A stretch of DNA of 64,000 nucleotides from Vibrio sp. ES.051. Lineage in GTDB: Bacteria; Pseudomonadota; Gammaproteobacteria; Enterobacterales; Vibrionaceae. Below the pieces are notes generated by a model. It worked only from the letters and a program-made list of their open reading frames with translations. It did not search any database and had not been told where the DNA came from. The stretch covers positions 434,001 through 498,000 of the forward strand of contig NZ_PDJL01000005.1 of assembly GCF_002563795.1 (NCBI RefSeq). Reading direction: 5' to 3'. Position 1 is the stretch's first letter; each line of letters starts with the position of its first letter. Of this stretch, positions 27,614 through 38,273 are shown one piece after another. The translations under genes and the position numbers were made by a program.

Positions 27614-28681
27614 ATGACCAGAACTAAAAAAAATAAAGTATTTGAGCTTCTCGGATATCAAGTCCAACCAGGGCAACGATTAGAGATCGAATTCGCAGTG
27701 GCACAATTGTACACACATTCCCCCCTCGCGATTCCTGTGGAGATCATCCATGGTAAACAAGAAGGGCCAGTATTAATGGTGAACGCTGCTATCCATGGCG
27801 ATGAACTTAATGGTGTAGAAATCGTTCGTCAGATCATCAATCAACTGGATCCGCAAAAGCTGAAAGGCACGGTCATTGCGGTCCCAATTGTCAACGTGTT
27901 CGGTTTTATTCATAAATCCCGTTACCTACCCGACCGACGAGATCTCAATCGCTGCTTTCCTGGTAGTGAAAAAGGCGCCCTCGCGTCTCGTATCGCACAC
28001 GGTTTCTTTAATAATATCGCTAAACGCTGTGATTACATTTTAGACCTACACACAGGTGCCATTCACCGCACCAACCTGCCTCAGATCCGTGCAAACTTGA
28101 GTAACCCCGAAACCTTGCGCATCGCCAAAGCTTTTGCCACACCAGTGATTGTAGACTCTGCGTTGCGTGACGGCTCTTTACGCAGTGAAGCCGAGAAATG
28201 CGATATTCCAGTATTGACTTACGAAGCTGGGGAAGCGTTGCGCTTTGACCCGTTATCAATCAGCGCAGGGGTGCTGGGTGTTCAACGCGTCATGCAGGCC
28301 ATCGGTATGCTACGCGCCAGTCGCAAAAAGAACCGAGAACCTGTGATTGCAAAATCCACCAGCTGGGTGCGCGCATCTGGAAACGGCATTTTACGCACTG
28401 TCGTGAACCTAGGAGACAAAGTCGAACAAGGAGAAATCCTTGCTTACATCAGCTCTCCTCTCGGCCACAATGAGATCGAAGTAAAGGCACCAAAAAGTGG
28501 TTTTGTTATCGGCCAACAAACACTGCCATTGGTTAATGAAGGCGACGCCACCTTCCATCTGGCTTACTTCAAACTAGGTGATGGTATGGCAGCACAAGTT
28601 GTAGAAAATTATATCGAAGAGCTGACGGAGTTCGATGTTGATCAAGTCACAACCGGGCAGATTAGGCTTGAGACTCCATAG
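27614..28681 (+). CDS. Succinylglutamate desuccinylase/aspartoacylase family protein (M14-like)
   Basis: Zinc hydrolase of the carboxypeptidase-like AstE/AspA superfamily. The metal site is HGDELNGVEIV (His and Glu) with DLHTGAIHRTNLPQIRAN providing the third ligand, and the catalytic Glu is probably in VLTYEAGEA. A C-terminal beta-barrel domain (about 250-340; VKAPKSGFVIGQQTLPLV) resembles a biotinyl-lipoyl-like fold often found in this subgroup. It has 355 residues. The substrate is unknown, and it is not in an arginine-succinyl operon here. It stands alone. Confidence 0.85.
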   Translation: MTRTKKNKVFELLGYQVQPGQRLEIEFAVAQLYTHSPLAIPVEIIHGKQEGPVLMVNAAIHGDELNGVEIVRQIINQLDPQKLKGTVIAVPIVNVFGFIHKSRYLPDRRDLNRCFPGSEKGALASRIAHGFFNNIAKRCDYILDLHTGAIHRTNLPQIRANLSNPETLRIAKAFATPVIVDSALRDGSLRSEAEKCDIPVLTYEAGEALRFDPLSISAGVLGVQRVMQAIGMLRASRKKNREPVIAKSTSWVRASGNGILRTVVNLGDKVEQGEILAYISSPLGHNEIEVKAPKSGFVIGQQTLPLVNEGDATFHLAYFKLGDGMAAQVVENYIEELTEFDVDQVTTGQIRLETP

Positions 28682-29065
28682 TGCCACCGTGGAGCATTAA
28701 CTGACTCACCTTGTTTACATTTTTATCCAACCAACTACTAGCCCTGCTCCTCAACTGCTGGGCTTTTTTATTCCCTCACAACACGCTACCTCGTACTTTG
28801 CCACGCATGAAAAAATACTTATACGCTAACAATCTAGGCGAAAACGATTCACTTTATTCCTCGTAAATGGCCCAGAAGAAGACTCTGATAACATGAAAGC
28901 TGGCAATGGTGAGATTTTGAATGACTCAGGTTACGAGCTAGCAACCTACTGGTACAGTCGGCGACGAAAATAATGAACAACCTGAAATGAGCAATTTTCA
29001 ATGCGAGTAAAAGGGCCGTTTAATCTATCGGTTTCTTCGAACGGTTTATAATTCTGCGTAAATAA
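28682..29065. other. Intergenic region without a supported gene
   Basis: It holds a likely terminator for the preceding gene at its start. An 18-codon frame from ATG 28807 has no ribosome-binding site, and an open stretch around 28870-28970 (ending LATYWYSRRRK) lacks a usable start. These may be decayed coding remnants but nothing identifiable remains. Confidence 0.5.
28740..28769 (+). terminator. Probable terminator after the M14-like gene
   Basis: AGCCC / GGGCT stem with a 15-base loop and a six-T run, about 60 bases after the stop codon. The stem is short, so confidence is moderate. Confidence 0.55.
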
Positions 29066-29094
29066 AAATGCCCCGAGATAAACTCAGGGCATTT
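29066..29094 (-). terminator. Terminator after the DUF3622 gene
   Basis: AAATGCCC-type stem (AAATGCCCCGAG / CTCAGGGCATTT, one bulge) with a T-rich tail on the minus strand, about 50 bases after the stop codon. Confidence 0.7.
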
Positions 29095-29142
29095 CTAACT
29101 TCATGCCCAGCGGCATAAAAATCAACGCTTGGCAATGTGCAA

Positions 29143-29445
29143 TTATTCTTCGTCAGCGTCAGCTTCGCGCGCTTGACGAGTTTCTTCTTTGCGAGCTTTT
29201 GCTGCAAGCTGTTCAGCCTCACGCTCTTGGCGTTGTACTGCTTTACGCTCGTTACGAACAACTTGGTTTTGAATAAATTCAGCCAGTTCTTTTTCAGCCC
29301 AAGCTTGTGCTTTGGCTTCACTGTCAAAGCCGGTTTCACGCTTTGATACAACGGTTTTGCGAGACGTCACTTGTCGAGTGATTTCAGCGCTCCAACCATT
29401 ACGTTTTTCAGTGATACGAATAGCAAATTTTGGATTTTTAGACAT
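29143..29445 (-). CDS. DUF3622 domain-containing protein
   Basis: Small charged protein of about 100 residues with the pattern FAIRITEKRNGWSAEITRQV, then SRKTVVSKRETGFDSEAKA, recalled as the DUF3622 family common in vibrios. A compact beta-strand N-terminal half is followed by a long, strongly charged helix (about residues 45-100) rich in Arg, Glu and Ala, probably a coiled coil. The ATG at 29445 is preferred; one three codons upstream overlaps the AGGA ribosome-binding site. No function is known. It is monocistronic, downstream of purL on the same strand's upstream side, with its own terminator. Confidence 0.7.
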   Translation of the reverse strand: MSKNPKFAIRITEKRNGWSAEITRQVTSRKTVVSKRETGFDSEAKAQAWAEKELAEFIQNQVVRNERKAVQRQEREAEQLAAKARKEETRQAREADADEE

Positions 29446-29620
29446 GTCTTTCATTTCCTAAGGGATTAATCAGGGATTCGGTCAACTTGATAACTCCATC
29501 TAAGCTGAGCTGTTTAACACCATCCCTTGGTAAGCGCGGTATTAGAGCATAAAATCCAGTGTTTTGCTGTAATTTTTTCGCGAAAAATACACGATGCAAT
29601 GTTCTCCCCGCTAATAATAA

Positions 29621-29646
29621 AAACGCGCAGCTCTTTCGAACTGCGC
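29621..29646 (-). terminator. Rho-independent terminator after purL
   Basis: Minus strand GCGCAG / CTGCGC stem with a 10-base loop, followed by GTTTTTATT, 27 bases after the purL stop. Confidence 0.75.
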
Positions 29647-29672
29647 TTATCATTTTTCAAGGCGAAACTGGA

Positions 29673-32600
29673 TTAACCGAGATTCTTACGCGCGTTTTGG
29701 AACATACGCATCCATGCACCGTTCTCGCCCCAACCTTCTGGTGCCCATGAGTTCGCTACAGTGCGGAATACGCGCTCTGGGTGCGGCATCATGATAGTCA
29801 CACGGCCGTCTTGCGTTGTTAAGCCGGTAATCGCATTTGGCGAACCGTTCGGGTTGTTCGGGTATTGTTGCGTTGGGTTACCAAGATTATCCACGTAACG
29901 AACCGCAACCGTACCTGATGCTTCAATCGCAGCTAGGTGGTCAGTATCACGTACTTCTACACGACCTTCACCGTGGGAAACTGCGATTGGCATACGCGAA
30001 CCTGCCATACCGCCGAAGAATACAGAATCAGATTTCTGAACTTCAACGAGACTAAAGCGCGCTTCGAAACGTTCTGATTGGTTGCGTACAAAGCGCGGCC
30101 ATAAGTCAGCACCGGGGATCAGCTCTTTCAAATTTGATAGCATCTGACAACCATTACACACCCCTAAAGAGAAAGTGTTATTGCGCTCGAAAAACACTTG
30201 AAATTGCTCACGAGCTTGTGCGTTAAACAGGATAGACTTAGCCCAACCTTCACCCGCACCTAGTACGTCGCCATAAGAGAAGCCACCACAAGCCACTAGG
30301 CCGTGGTATTCATCCAGAACGGCTTGACCCGCTAGGATGTCACTCATGTGGATATCCGTCGCTTCAAAACCTGCGCGGTCAAACGCTGCTGCCATTTCAA
30401 CGTGGGAGTTAACGCCTTGCTCACGTAGAATCGCCATCTTAGGCTTCGCACCTTTTGCAATGTAAGGCGCTGCGATATCTTCGTTAACATCAAAGCTTAA
30501 CTTCACGCTCAAACCTGGGTCTGTGTTGTCTTTCTTCGCTTCAAATTCTTGGTCTGCACATGCTGGGTTATCGCGTAACGCCTGCATCTTATGCGTCGTT
30601 TCAGCCCAGATAGTGCGTAGTTCAGTACGAGAACGTTCAAGTACAACTGCATCACCTGAAGTAATAACGAAGTTATCTGAAGCTTCAACAGAGCCAATCA
30701 CGTGTGAGCACGTTTCTAGACCGTTTGCCGCTAGCGTTGATAGCACTGCATCTAGATCATCGTTCTTAACCTGAACCACCGCACCTAATTCTTCATTAAA
30801 TAGCGCAGCAAGCGTATCATCACCTAACTCGGCGATGTTTGCTTTCACACCACTGTGACCCGCGAATGCCATCTCAGCAAGTGTCACGAATAGGCCACCA
30901 TCGCCTTTATCATGGTAAGCCACCAACTTGTCATCACGAACTAAAGATTGTATCGCATCGAAGAAGCCTTTGAGCTGCTCAGCGTTATCAACATCAGCTG
31001 GTTTATCACCAAGCTGTTTGTAAACCTGTGCCAATGCTGTCGCACCCAGACGGTTCTTACCGTTACCTAGGTCAACAAGAATAAGGAAAGATTCACCTTT
31101 GTCAGTGCGTAGTTGTGGGGTCACGGTCTTACGTACGTCTTCCACACGGCCAAATGCCGTGATCACAAGAGACAGTGGCGATGTGACCTCTTTGATCTCA
31201 CCTTTCTCTTCCCACTGAGTTTTCATCGACATGGAATCTTTACCTACTGGGATAGTCAGACCGAGCGCTGGACACAGCTCCTCACCGACCGCTTTCACCG
31301 CTTCATAAAGACCCGCATCTTCACCTGGGTGACCCGCCGGCGACATCCAGTTTGCCGACAACTTGATGTGTTTGATATCACCAATATCAGTCGCTGCGAT
31401 ATTAGTTAGTGACTCACCGACCGCTAGACGTGCTGATGCACCGAAATCGAGCAGCGCTACGGGTGTACGCTCCCCCATCGACATCGCTTCGCCGTGATAA
31501 GTATCGTAACTCGCGGCAGTTACTGCACAGTTCGCCACTGGTACCTGCCAAGGGCCAACCATTTGGTCACGAGCCACTAGGCCTGACACTGTGCGGTCAC
31601 CAATGGTGATCAAGAAGGTCTTTTCCGCGACGGCTGGTAAACGTAGGACTCGGTCTGCCGCTTGATTGATTTCGATACCATTACGCGACATTGCTGGGCT
31701 CTCCACTTTCAGTGTTTTAGCGTCGCGGTGCATCTTCGGTGTTTTGCCAAGTAGGATATCCATTGGCATGTCGATAGGTGTGTTATCGAAGTGCGAATCT
31801 TCTAATGTTAGATGGCGTTCTTCTGTTGCGACACCGACAACAGCGTACGGTGTGCGTTCACGCTTACAAATCGCATCAAATACTGCCATGTTCTCTGGTG
31901 CGACCGCAAGAACGTAACGTTCCTGAGATTCATTACACCAGATTTCTAGCGGGCTCATGCCCGGCTCATCATTGGGAACATCACGGAGCTGGAACTTACC
32001 GCCACGCTCACCGTCGTCGACAAGCTCAGGTAAGGCATTCGAGATACCGCCCGCGCCCACATCGTGGATAAATGCGATTGGGTTGTCGTCGCCTAGCTGC
32101 CAACAACGGTCGATCACTTCCTGACAGCGACGTTCCATCTCTGGGTTTTCACGCTGTACTGACGCAAAATCTAAATCTTCTGCCGACTGACCAGACGCCA
32201 TTGACGATGCAGCCCCGCCACCAAGACCGATGTTCATGGCTGGGCCGCCAAGTACGATCAGGCTCGCACCAACTGGAATTTCTTTCTTTTGCACATGTTC
32301 GTCACGAATGTTCCCCATACCACCAGCAATCATGATTGGCTTGTGGTAACCACGCACTTCTTCGCCTGCGTGTGACGTCACTTTTTCTTCGTAAGTACGG
32401 AAGTACCCCAATAGGTTTGGGCGACCAAATTCGTTGTTAAACGCTGCGCCACCTAAAGGGCCTTCTAGCATAATGTCTAGCGCGTTGACTATCCGGCCAG
32501 GCTTGCCAAAGTCCGTTTCCCACGGCTGCTCAAAGCCAGGAATACGTAAATTCGAAGTCGTAAAACCAACTAAACCAGCCTTTGGTTTACCACCAATACC

Positions 32601-33566
32601 GGTTGCACCTTCGTCACGGATCTCACCACCAGAACCGGTTGAAGCCCCAGGCCACGGTGAAATTGCCGTTGGGTGATTGTGGGTTTCAACCTTCATCAAA
32701 ATATGCGCATCTTCTTGGTGGTAATGGTATTGACGTGTTTTTGGATCTGGGAAGAAACGACCAGCTTTAGACCCCGTCATCACCGCCGCATTGTCTTTGT
32801 AGGCAGATAGAACGTAGTCTGGTGTCGTTTCAAACGTGTTTTTGATCATCTTGAACAGCGACTTCGGTTGCTCAACCCCGTCGATAGTCCAATCTGCGTT
32901 AAAAATTTTGTGGCGACAGTGCTCTGAGTTAGCCTGAGCAAACATCATCAATTCAATGTCGTTTGGGTTACGACCAAGCTTAGTAAAATTCTCTACCAAG
33001 TAATCAATTTCATCTTCGGCTAGCGCCAAACCTAGGGAAACGTTTGCTTGTTCAAGCGCAAGACGACCGCCCGCTAAGATATCAACATGCGCCACAGGCT
33101 TAGGCTCTGCGACTGTGAACAGTGCTGACGCAGCTTCGAATTCTGTGAATACCGTTTCCATCATACGATCATAGATAAGTGCTTTTACGTCGGCTACTTG
33201 GGCGTTAGAAAGTGCAGTGGACGTTTCTATGTAATACGCCGTGCCTCTTTCAAGACGTTTCACTTTTTCTAAACCGCAGTTAATGGCAATGTCCGTAGAT
33301 TTAGAAGACCAAGGAGAAATGGTGCCAGGACGAGGGGTAACAAGCAGTAGAAGGCCTTCAGGCTCATGCTCTTCGATAGTTGGGCCGTAAGTCAGCAACT
33401 TTTGAAGTTTTTCGAACTCTTGGCCGTCAAGGTCAGATTTGAGATCTGCAAAATGCATAAACTCGGCATAAATGCCCGTTACAGGCAGAGCTTGTTCACG
33501 ACAAAGTTCCAGAAGTTTATTAACACGGAACTCAGAAAGAGCTGGGGAGCCACGCAAAATTCTCAT
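29673..33566 (-). CDS. purL: Phosphoribosylformylglycinamidine synthase (FGAR amidotransferase)
   Basis: Large single-chain enzyme of the fourth step of purine synthesis. The N-terminal domain and two AIR synthase-like halves show the hallmark [38 protein letters not shown] and the second-half DVGAGG and [12 protein letters not shown] motifs. The C-terminal glutaminase domain (about 1035-1297) has [17 protein letters not shown], the nucleophile Cys in [12 protein letters not shown] and the His and Glu in MPHPERVFR. It has 1,297 residues, as expected for the fused gammaproteobacterial form. A PurR box lies upstream. It is monocistronic. Confidence 0.98.
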   Translation of the reverse strand: MRILRGSPALSEFRVNKLLELCREQALPVTGIYAEFMHFADLKSDLDGQEFEKLQKLLTYGPTIEEHEPEGLLLLVTPRPGTISPWSSKSTDIAINCGLEKVKRLERGTAYYIETSTALSNAQVADVKALIYDRMMETVFTEFEAASALFTVAEPKPVAHVDILAGGRLALEQANVSLGLALAEDEIDYLVENFTKLGRNPNDIELMMFAQANSEHCRHKIFNADWTIDGVEQPKSLFKMIKNTFETTPDYVLSAYKDNAAVMTGSKAGRFFPDPKTRQYHYHQEDAHILMKVETHNHPTAISPWPGASTGSGGEIRDEGATGIGGKPKAGLVGFTTSNLRIPGFEQPWETDFGKPGRIVNALDIMLEGPLGGAAFNNEFGRPNLLGYFRTYEEKVTSHAGEEVRGYHKPIMIAGGMGNIRDEHVQKKEIPVGASLIVLGGPAMNIGLGGGAASSMASGQSAEDLDFASVQRENPEMERRCQEVIDRCWQLGDDNPIAFIHDVGAGGISNALPELVDDGERGGKFQLRDVPNDEPGMSPLEIWCNESQERYVLAVAPENMAVFDAICKRERTPYAVVGVATEERHLTLEDSHFDNTPIDMPMDILLGKTPKMHRDAKTLKVESPAMSRNGIEINQAADRVLRLPAVAEKTFLITIGDRTVSGLVARDQMVGPWQVPVANCAVTAASYDTYHGEAMSMGERTPVALLDFGASARLAVGESLTNIAATDIGDIKHIKLSANWMSPAGHPGEDAGLYEAVKAVGEELCPALGLTIPVGKDSMSMKTQWEEKGEIKEVTSPLSLVITAFGRVEDVRKTVTPQLRTDKGESFLILVDLGNGKNRLGATALAQVYKQLGDKPADVDNAEQLKGFFDAIQSLVRDDKLVAYHDKGDGGLFVTLAEMAFAGHSGVKANIAELGDDTLAALFNEELGAVVQVKNDDLDAVLSTLAANGLETCSHVIGSVEASDNFVITSGDAVVLERSRTELRTIWAETTHKMQALRDNPACADQEFEAKKDNTDPGLSVKLSFDVNEDIAAPYIAKGAKPKMAILREQGVNSHVEMAAAFDRAGFEATDIHMSDILAGQAVLDEYHGLVACGGFSYGDVLGAGEGWAKSILFNAQAREQFQVFFERNNTFSLGVCNGCQMLSNLKELIPGADLWPRFVRNQSERFEARFSLVEVQKSDSVFFGGMAGSRMPIAVSHGEGRVEVRDTDHLAAIEASGTVAVRYVDNLGNPTQQYPNNPNGSPNAITGLTTQDGRVTIMMPHPERVFRTVANSWAPEGWGENGAWMRMFQNARKNLG

Positions 33567-33709
33567 GAGCTTAGGTCTCTTATACTATTGATTAAGGTGA
33601 TATTGGAATAAATTCAGTATGTTAAAACAATAAACCTCGAACTTATGCCGATTTCACCTCTCCGCTGCGAGCGCATTATATAGCAATTGTTTTTGTGATG
33701 TAACACCAG

Positions 33710-33725
33710 AAGCAACCGTTTGCGT
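33710..33725 (-). promoter_or_regulatory. PurR operator upstream of purL
   Basis: AAGCAACCGTTTGCGT matches the PurR consensus ANGCAANCGNTTNCNT at all defined positions. It lies 143 bases before the purL start, so the promoter is probably nearby and the leader long. The rest of the 33567-33864 gap shows no gene. Confidence 0.75.
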
Positions 33726-33864
33726 CATTTTTTCATCAAATATGAGTTGAAGCCAAAATGTCGATAAAACACACAACGTCGCACTCTAACGGTGTGATTC
33801 ACTTTGCCCCATGACCGCGCTTTGATATAAAGGTAGATAGAAATTTCCCGAGACGTACCTATTA

Positions 33865-35439
33865 ATGCAAATAAGTCAGTTCAACCGATTCAAGCGCAGC
33901 GCCCTACTTTCTGTTTCTGTGCTACTACTTTCTGCCTGTCAGATTGAATCGGATCCAAAAAGTGAATTCGAACAAATTCAAGAACGTGGTGTGCTTCGAG
34001 TGGGCACGCTAAACGACCAGCTTTCCTATTATATTGGCCCCGACGGTCCCGCAGGATTAGACTACGAACTGGCACGTCAGTTCGCAGAACAACTCGACGT
34101 AAAACTCGAAATTAAGCCTGCATTTCGTCAAGCTGATCTTTTCCCTGCTCTGAAGAAAGGGGATATCGATATTATTGCGACAGGTTTAAATCAAACGCCT
34201 CAAGCCGTGAAGCGATTTAGGCCCGGCCCAGCTTATTACTACGTAAGCCAACAAGTTGTTTATAAAAATGGACAACTTCGACCTCGCGACATTGAACAAC
34301 TGATTGAGTACCAAGCATCGAAAGACAGCCAAGCTGAAGAAGGTACCAACGCTGGTACTCAAACACTGAAAATCGTTGAGCAGTCACAATATGTTCCCAC
34401 ACTGACGGCATTGAGAAAACAGTATCCAGAACTGCAATTTGAAATTGTGGGAGATGCGGATACTCGAGATTTACTAAAATATGTGTCAACGGGTGAACTT
34501 CGTTTTACGGTAACTGACTCAGTCGAGCTGTCACTGGCTCAGCGCCTTTATCCAGATTTAGCGCTTGCTTTCGAACTGACAGAAGATCAACCAGTCTCTT
34601 GGTTTACGCGCCGCTCTGAAGATGAAAGCTTGTATGCCATGCTGATTGAGTTTTTCGGTAACATCAAACAATCGGGAGATCTCGCCACACTCGAAGAGAA
34701 GTACATCGGTCATATCGAAGCTTTTGACTACGTGGATACACGAGCCTTTATTCGAGCTCTTGATGATAAGTTGCCGAAGTGGGCCCCCCTATTCCAAAAA
34801 TACAGTGAAGAATTTGATTGGCGCCTAATTGCAGCATTGGCTTATCAAGAATCCCATTGGAAACCAAGAGCCAAGTCCCCTACCGGCGTTAGAGGAATGA
34901 TGATGCTCACCCTCCCTACCGCGAAGAGTGTTGACGTTACAAACCGACTTGATCCGGAGCAATCCGTTCGAGGAGGCGTCGAGTACTTGCGTCGTATTGT
35001 TGGCCGAGTTCCGGATAGTATCAATGAGCATGAAAAAATATGGTTCGCTTTGGCCTCATACAATATCGGCTATGGCCATATGATGGATGCTCGACGGCTC
35101 ACCAAAGCACAAGGTGGCGATCCTGATGCATGGGCCGATGTGAAAGACAGGCTACCGTTACTACGCCAAAAGCGTTACTACAGCCAAACTCGCTATGGTT
35201 ACGCCCGAGGGGATGAAGCACTCAATTACGTCGAAAACATTCGTCGCTACTATCAATCCATCGTTGGGCATGTTAGCCAGACGCCAACGGTTGATGAGAA
35301 CAGTGATGACTTGCAAGTCATTCCACCACTCAACCCTGAGCTACTCACTTCAGGGGCCGTAGAGACAATGGCAGAGCAAGTGTCTGGCGCCTCAAAAGTA
35401 ACGGTTGAAGAGCCAATAAAAGAAGCTCTCGAAGAATAA
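33865..35439 (+). CDS. mltF: Membrane-bound lytic murein transglycosylase F
   Basis: Cleaves peptidoglycan glycan strands at the outer membrane. The N-terminus is a lipoprotein signal (LLSVSVLLLSACQ; lipobox LSAC around residue 25). A solute-binding-protein-like domain follows (about 45-270: GVLRVGTLNDQLSYYIGP), then the lytic transglycosylase domain (about 295-460) with ALAYQESHWKPRAKSPTGV, in which the Glu of YQES is catalytic, and the ASYNIGYGHM block. It has 524 residues. It is divergent from purL and ends at a strong terminator. Confidence 0.96.
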   Translation: MQISQFNRFKRSALLSVSVLLLSACQIESDPKSEFEQIQERGVLRVGTLNDQLSYYIGPDGPAGLDYELARQFAEQLDVKLEIKPAFRQADLFPALKKGDIDIIATGLNQTPQAVKRFRPGPAYYYVSQQVVYKNGQLRPRDIEQLIEYQASKDSQAEEGTNAGTQTLKIVEQSQYVPTLTALRKQYPELQFEIVGDADTRDLLKYVSTGELRFTVTDSVELSLAQRLYPDLALAFELTEDQPVSWFTRRSEDESLYAMLIEFFGNIKQSGDLATLEEKYIGHIEAFDYVDTRAFIRALDDKLPKWAPLFQKYSEEFDWRLIAALAYQESHWKPRAKSPTGVRGMMMLTLPTAKSVDVTNRLDPEQSVRGGVEYLRRIVGRVPDSINEHEKIWFALASYNIGYGHMMDARRLTKAQGGDPDAWADVKDRLPLLRQKRYYSQTRYGYARGDEALNYVENIRRYYQSIVGHVSQTPTVDENSDDLQVIPPLNPELLTSGAVETMAEQVSGASKVTVEEPIKEALEE

Positions 35440-35444
35440 GTGAG

Positions 35445-35477
35445 AAAAATGACGAGCTCATAGGCTCGTCATTTTTA
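35445..35477 (+). terminator. Rho-independent terminator after mltF
   Basis: AAAAATGACGAGC / GCTCGTCATTTTT stem with a 6-base loop, immediately after the mltF stop. The following 230 bases to tadA hold nothing recognisable. Confidence 0.9.
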
Positions 35478-35708
35478 TTAAGCCCTAACTAAGCTAAAGC
35501 TTCTCTAAAATCCAATATTGCGAGTAATACAAGCCATTATCCATTCGAGCATCCTAAGCGGATTACCTCTTACAATTGAATGTAATTCTTATCCATTGTG
35601 GTTGTTGACGCAGCCCTGCACCATACTGGCACCAAAGAGAGCACTTGTGGTTTGTATCCATAGGCAAACTTCGACTAAATAGTAGATCTTTGCTCAGTTT
35701 CGCTCGTT

Positions 35709-36236
35709 TTATTGTCCATCCTGTCCGTTCTCTAGCGCTTTTTGTGCTTGTTTTTTGGCTTTCGTTTCTTTACGGCGACGCTTAAAAAACGCTTGCAGCT
35801 GTGTACGACATTCATCTTCTAAAAGACCTTTATCGATCCTTGCATAATGGTAGGCAGCCTGACTTTCAAAAAGGTTAAGTACCGTACCAGCCGCGCCCGC
35901 TTTGAGATCTGGCGCCCCAAACACCACTCGCTTGACTCGACTGTGTAATAAGGCCCCAGCACACATTGGACATGGCTCTAGAGTCACGTATAACGTGGTA
36001 TCAAGCAAACGATAATTCTCTAGCACTTTACCGGCTTTGCGTAATGTTTGAATCTCGGCGTGTGCTGTCGCATCGTGAGCACAGATAGAGCGGTTCCAAC
36101 CTTCAGCGATGATCTCTCCGTCTTTGACTAAAACGGCACCTACGGGCACCTCACCTTCCACTTCGGCCACCTTGGCAAGCTCGATGGCTCGGCGCATAAA
36201 CAATTCGTCTTGAGGGGTAAATGGATGGTTAGACAA
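35709..36236 (-). CDS. tadA: tRNA-specific adenosine deaminase TadA
   Basis: Converts adenosine to inosine at the wobble position of tRNA-Arg(ACG). The zinc and catalytic motif is HAEIQTLRKAG (about residues 58-68) with the second metal site EPCPMCAGALLHSRVKRVVFG. It has 175 residues with a basic C-terminal tail (RRRKETKAKKQAQKAL). The start appears to be TTG with GGAG about six bases upstream; no suitable ATG precedes the conserved FMRRAIELA helix apart from internal Met14. It is the usual partner of mltF in gammaproteobacteria. Confidence 0.95.
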   Translation of the reverse strand: MSNHPFTPQDELFMRRAIELAKVAEVEGEVPVGAVLVKDGEIIAEGWNRSICAHDATAHAEIQTLRKAGKVLENYRLLDTTLYVTLEPCPMCAGALLHSRVKRVVFGAPDLKAGAAGTVLNLFESQAAYHYARIDKGLLEDECRTQLQAFFKRRRKETKAKKQAQKALENGQDGQ

Positions 36237-36364
36237 GAGGGCTCCAGAGAAAAATAGCTGTTGAGTGCAGGAATATTACCACTAAGTTTTGTTTCGCTAC
36301 AGCCGCACAACTGGGTAATGAAACGTCTAGTAAAAATTCAAGGGAAAAAGCCTCCCTCTCTGAG

Positions 36365-36395
36365 AAAAAAAGCGCAGCCCCTAGGGCTGCGCTTT
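36365..36395 (-). terminator. Terminator after the AbgT transporter gene
   Basis: AAAGCGCAGCCC / GGGCTGCGCTTT stem with a CTA loop; the minus-strand side runs into a T tract. It lies 21 bases after the stop codon. Confidence 0.85.
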
Positions 36396-36415
36396 AAGCT
36401 TGATTGTAGTATCAA

Positions 36416-37975
36416 TTACATAGTGTAAGTGTAGGGTGCTTGAATTCCCAGTGGGATACCTATCATCCAGTAAGCGACTAGGAACACTGACCAACCAATC
36501 AGCATCGCAATAGAGAACGGCATCATCATCGACGCCAACGTGCCAATACCGGCAGACTTCACGTAACGTTGACAGTAAACCACCACGAGAGGGAAGAATA
36601 CCATCAGAGGTGAAATGATGTTCGATACCGAATCACCAACACGATACGCGGCTTGAGAAAGTTCAGGGGAAATGCCAACCGCCATCAGCATAGGGACCAA
36701 AATCGGCCCAATCAGAGCCCATTTCGCTGACGCCGAGCCGATAAGCAGATTTACAGACGCCGTCAGAAGGATCATACCTATGATGGTAACTTCACCTGGT
36801 AGGTTCATCGCTTTCAGACCTTCGGCACCATATAGCGCAAGCATTGTTCCGATATTTGACTGAGCAAACGACGATAAAAACTGCGCACAAAAGAAAGACA
36901 TTACAATGTAAGCGCCCATGGTCGACATAGTGTCAGCCATTGCTTTAATGATGTCGTTACTGGTCCTGAACGTCCCTGCAACTCGCCCGTAGACGTAACC
37001 AGGAATGATAAATAAAATGAAGATCAACGGCACAATAGACTTCATGATAGGCGCAGAGAACGCTGTTATTTCACCTTCAGGAGAACGTAGTGCTGACGTT
37101 TCTGGCAGCAGTGCTGCGACTAGCAGTGCAATGCCCCCCATCATCGCCCAACCTGCGTAGCTGAATGCTTTTGATTCAATCTCAGTGAAAGAGCCTAGGT
37201 TTGGCGCAGTTTCAGCATCATCATCAATCGGCATTTTAGAGAGACGAGGCTCAATAACTTTTTCGGTGACATACCAACCGATAGCCACAATCAGAACGGA
37301 AGACAATCCAGTAAAAAAGATGTTTGCGAGTGGATTAACCACATATTCAGGGTCGAGAACCTGTGCTGCCGTTTGAGTAAAACCCGCCAGTAGTGGATCA
37401 ATACCTGAAGGGATAAAGTTTGCGGAGAAACCACCGGATACACCGGCAAACGCCGCGGCAATACCCGCCAACGGATGGCGACCTGCAGCGTGAAAAATAA
37501 TACCACCTAGAGGAATAACCAACACATAACCTGCGTCTGCTGCAGTATGCGATACGATAGCCACTAAGATCAGCATAGGGGTAAGAAGCTTAGCTGGGGT
37601 AAAGTTCAGCATTTTCTTAAGGCCAGTGGTGATAAAGCCAGAAGAGTCCGCCACACCAACACCCAACATGGCAACCAGTACGATACCTAGCGGCGCAAAA
37701 CCGGTGAAGGTAGTCACCATGTTCGCTAGGAAACTTGCCAGTGCTTCTCCCGTCAGAAGGTTGGTGATAGTCAGAGCTTCACCCGTTCGAGGGTTTGGAA
37801 GGTCGAATGTGACATTCGATAAAAGTGCAGATGCAGCCCAAGTGAGAATCAATGCCCAGAAGAACAAAATCGCAGGATCTGGAATTTTGTTACCTGTTCG
37901 CTCGATAAAGTTTAGAAAGCGCTCCATCCCGCTCGGCTTCGATGATGGTGCTTTATTTACAGCTTGGTTACTCAT
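36416..37975 (-). CDS. AbgT family transporter
   Basis: Inner-membrane protein of the AbgT family (p-aminobenzoyl-glutamate import in E. coli AbgT; sulfonamide or p-aminobenzoate efflux reported for MtrF-type members). About eleven to thirteen hydrophobic segments are visible. Family blocks include RTGNKIPDPAILFFWALILTW near the N-terminus, AGVSGGFSANFIPSGIDPLL and the C-terminal GDSVSNIISPLMVFFPLVV. It has 519 residues, typical. GGAGTTACC precedes the ATG. It stands alone, so substrate and direction of transport are not decided. Confidence 0.88.
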   Translation of the reverse strand: MSNQAVNKAPSSKPSGMERFLNFIERTGNKIPDPAILFFWALILTWAASALLSNVTFDLPNPRTGEALTITNLLTGEALASFLANMVTTFTGFAPLGIVLVAMLGVGVADSSGFITTGLKKMLNFTPAKLLTPMLILVAIVSHTAADAGYVLVIPLGGIIFHAAGRHPLAGIAAAFAGVSGGFSANFIPSGIDPLLAGFTQTAAQVLDPEYVVNPLANIFFTGLSSVLIVAIGWYVTEKVIEPRLSKMPIDDDAETAPNLGSFTEIESKAFSYAGWAMMGGIALLVAALLPETSALRSPEGEITAFSAPIMKSIVPLIFILFIIPGYVYGRVAGTFRTSNDIIKAMADTMSTMGAYIVMSFFCAQFLSSFAQSNIGTMLALYGAEGLKAMNLPGEVTIIGMILLTASVNLLIGSASAKWALIGPILVPMLMAVGISPELSQAAYRVGDSVSNIISPLMVFFPLVVVYCQRYVKSAGIGTLASMMMPFSIAMLIGWSVFLVAYWMIGIPLGIQAPYTYTM

Positions 37976-38273
37976 GGTAACTCCATAATGAATGATGTTG
38001 GTGCCATAGCCTGTTTGAATAATTATAACGGCCTATTATCAACCGAGTATTCTAGTGAATACGAATAAAGAAAGCACAAGGTTCTACAAGTTTTTCCATA
38101 ATTGGAGACATATTTTGCAAAAACACCATCCCAACTAAACATAATAAAAACAGTTGCCCATCATTCACTTTAACAGCTCAAAAACCATCCATTAACGGAG
38201 TTAAATGAGACGAAATCACATTTAAGATACAAGAAGTCTCATCAAAAATTAGGTTTGTCTTTACTTCATCCGC

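Noticed and set aside
28807..28975. Short frames after the M14-like gene (18 codons from 28807; frame ending LATYWYSRRRK)
   Set aside because: No ribosome-binding site, frames change within a few dozen bases, and no recognisable family. At most a decayed remnant.
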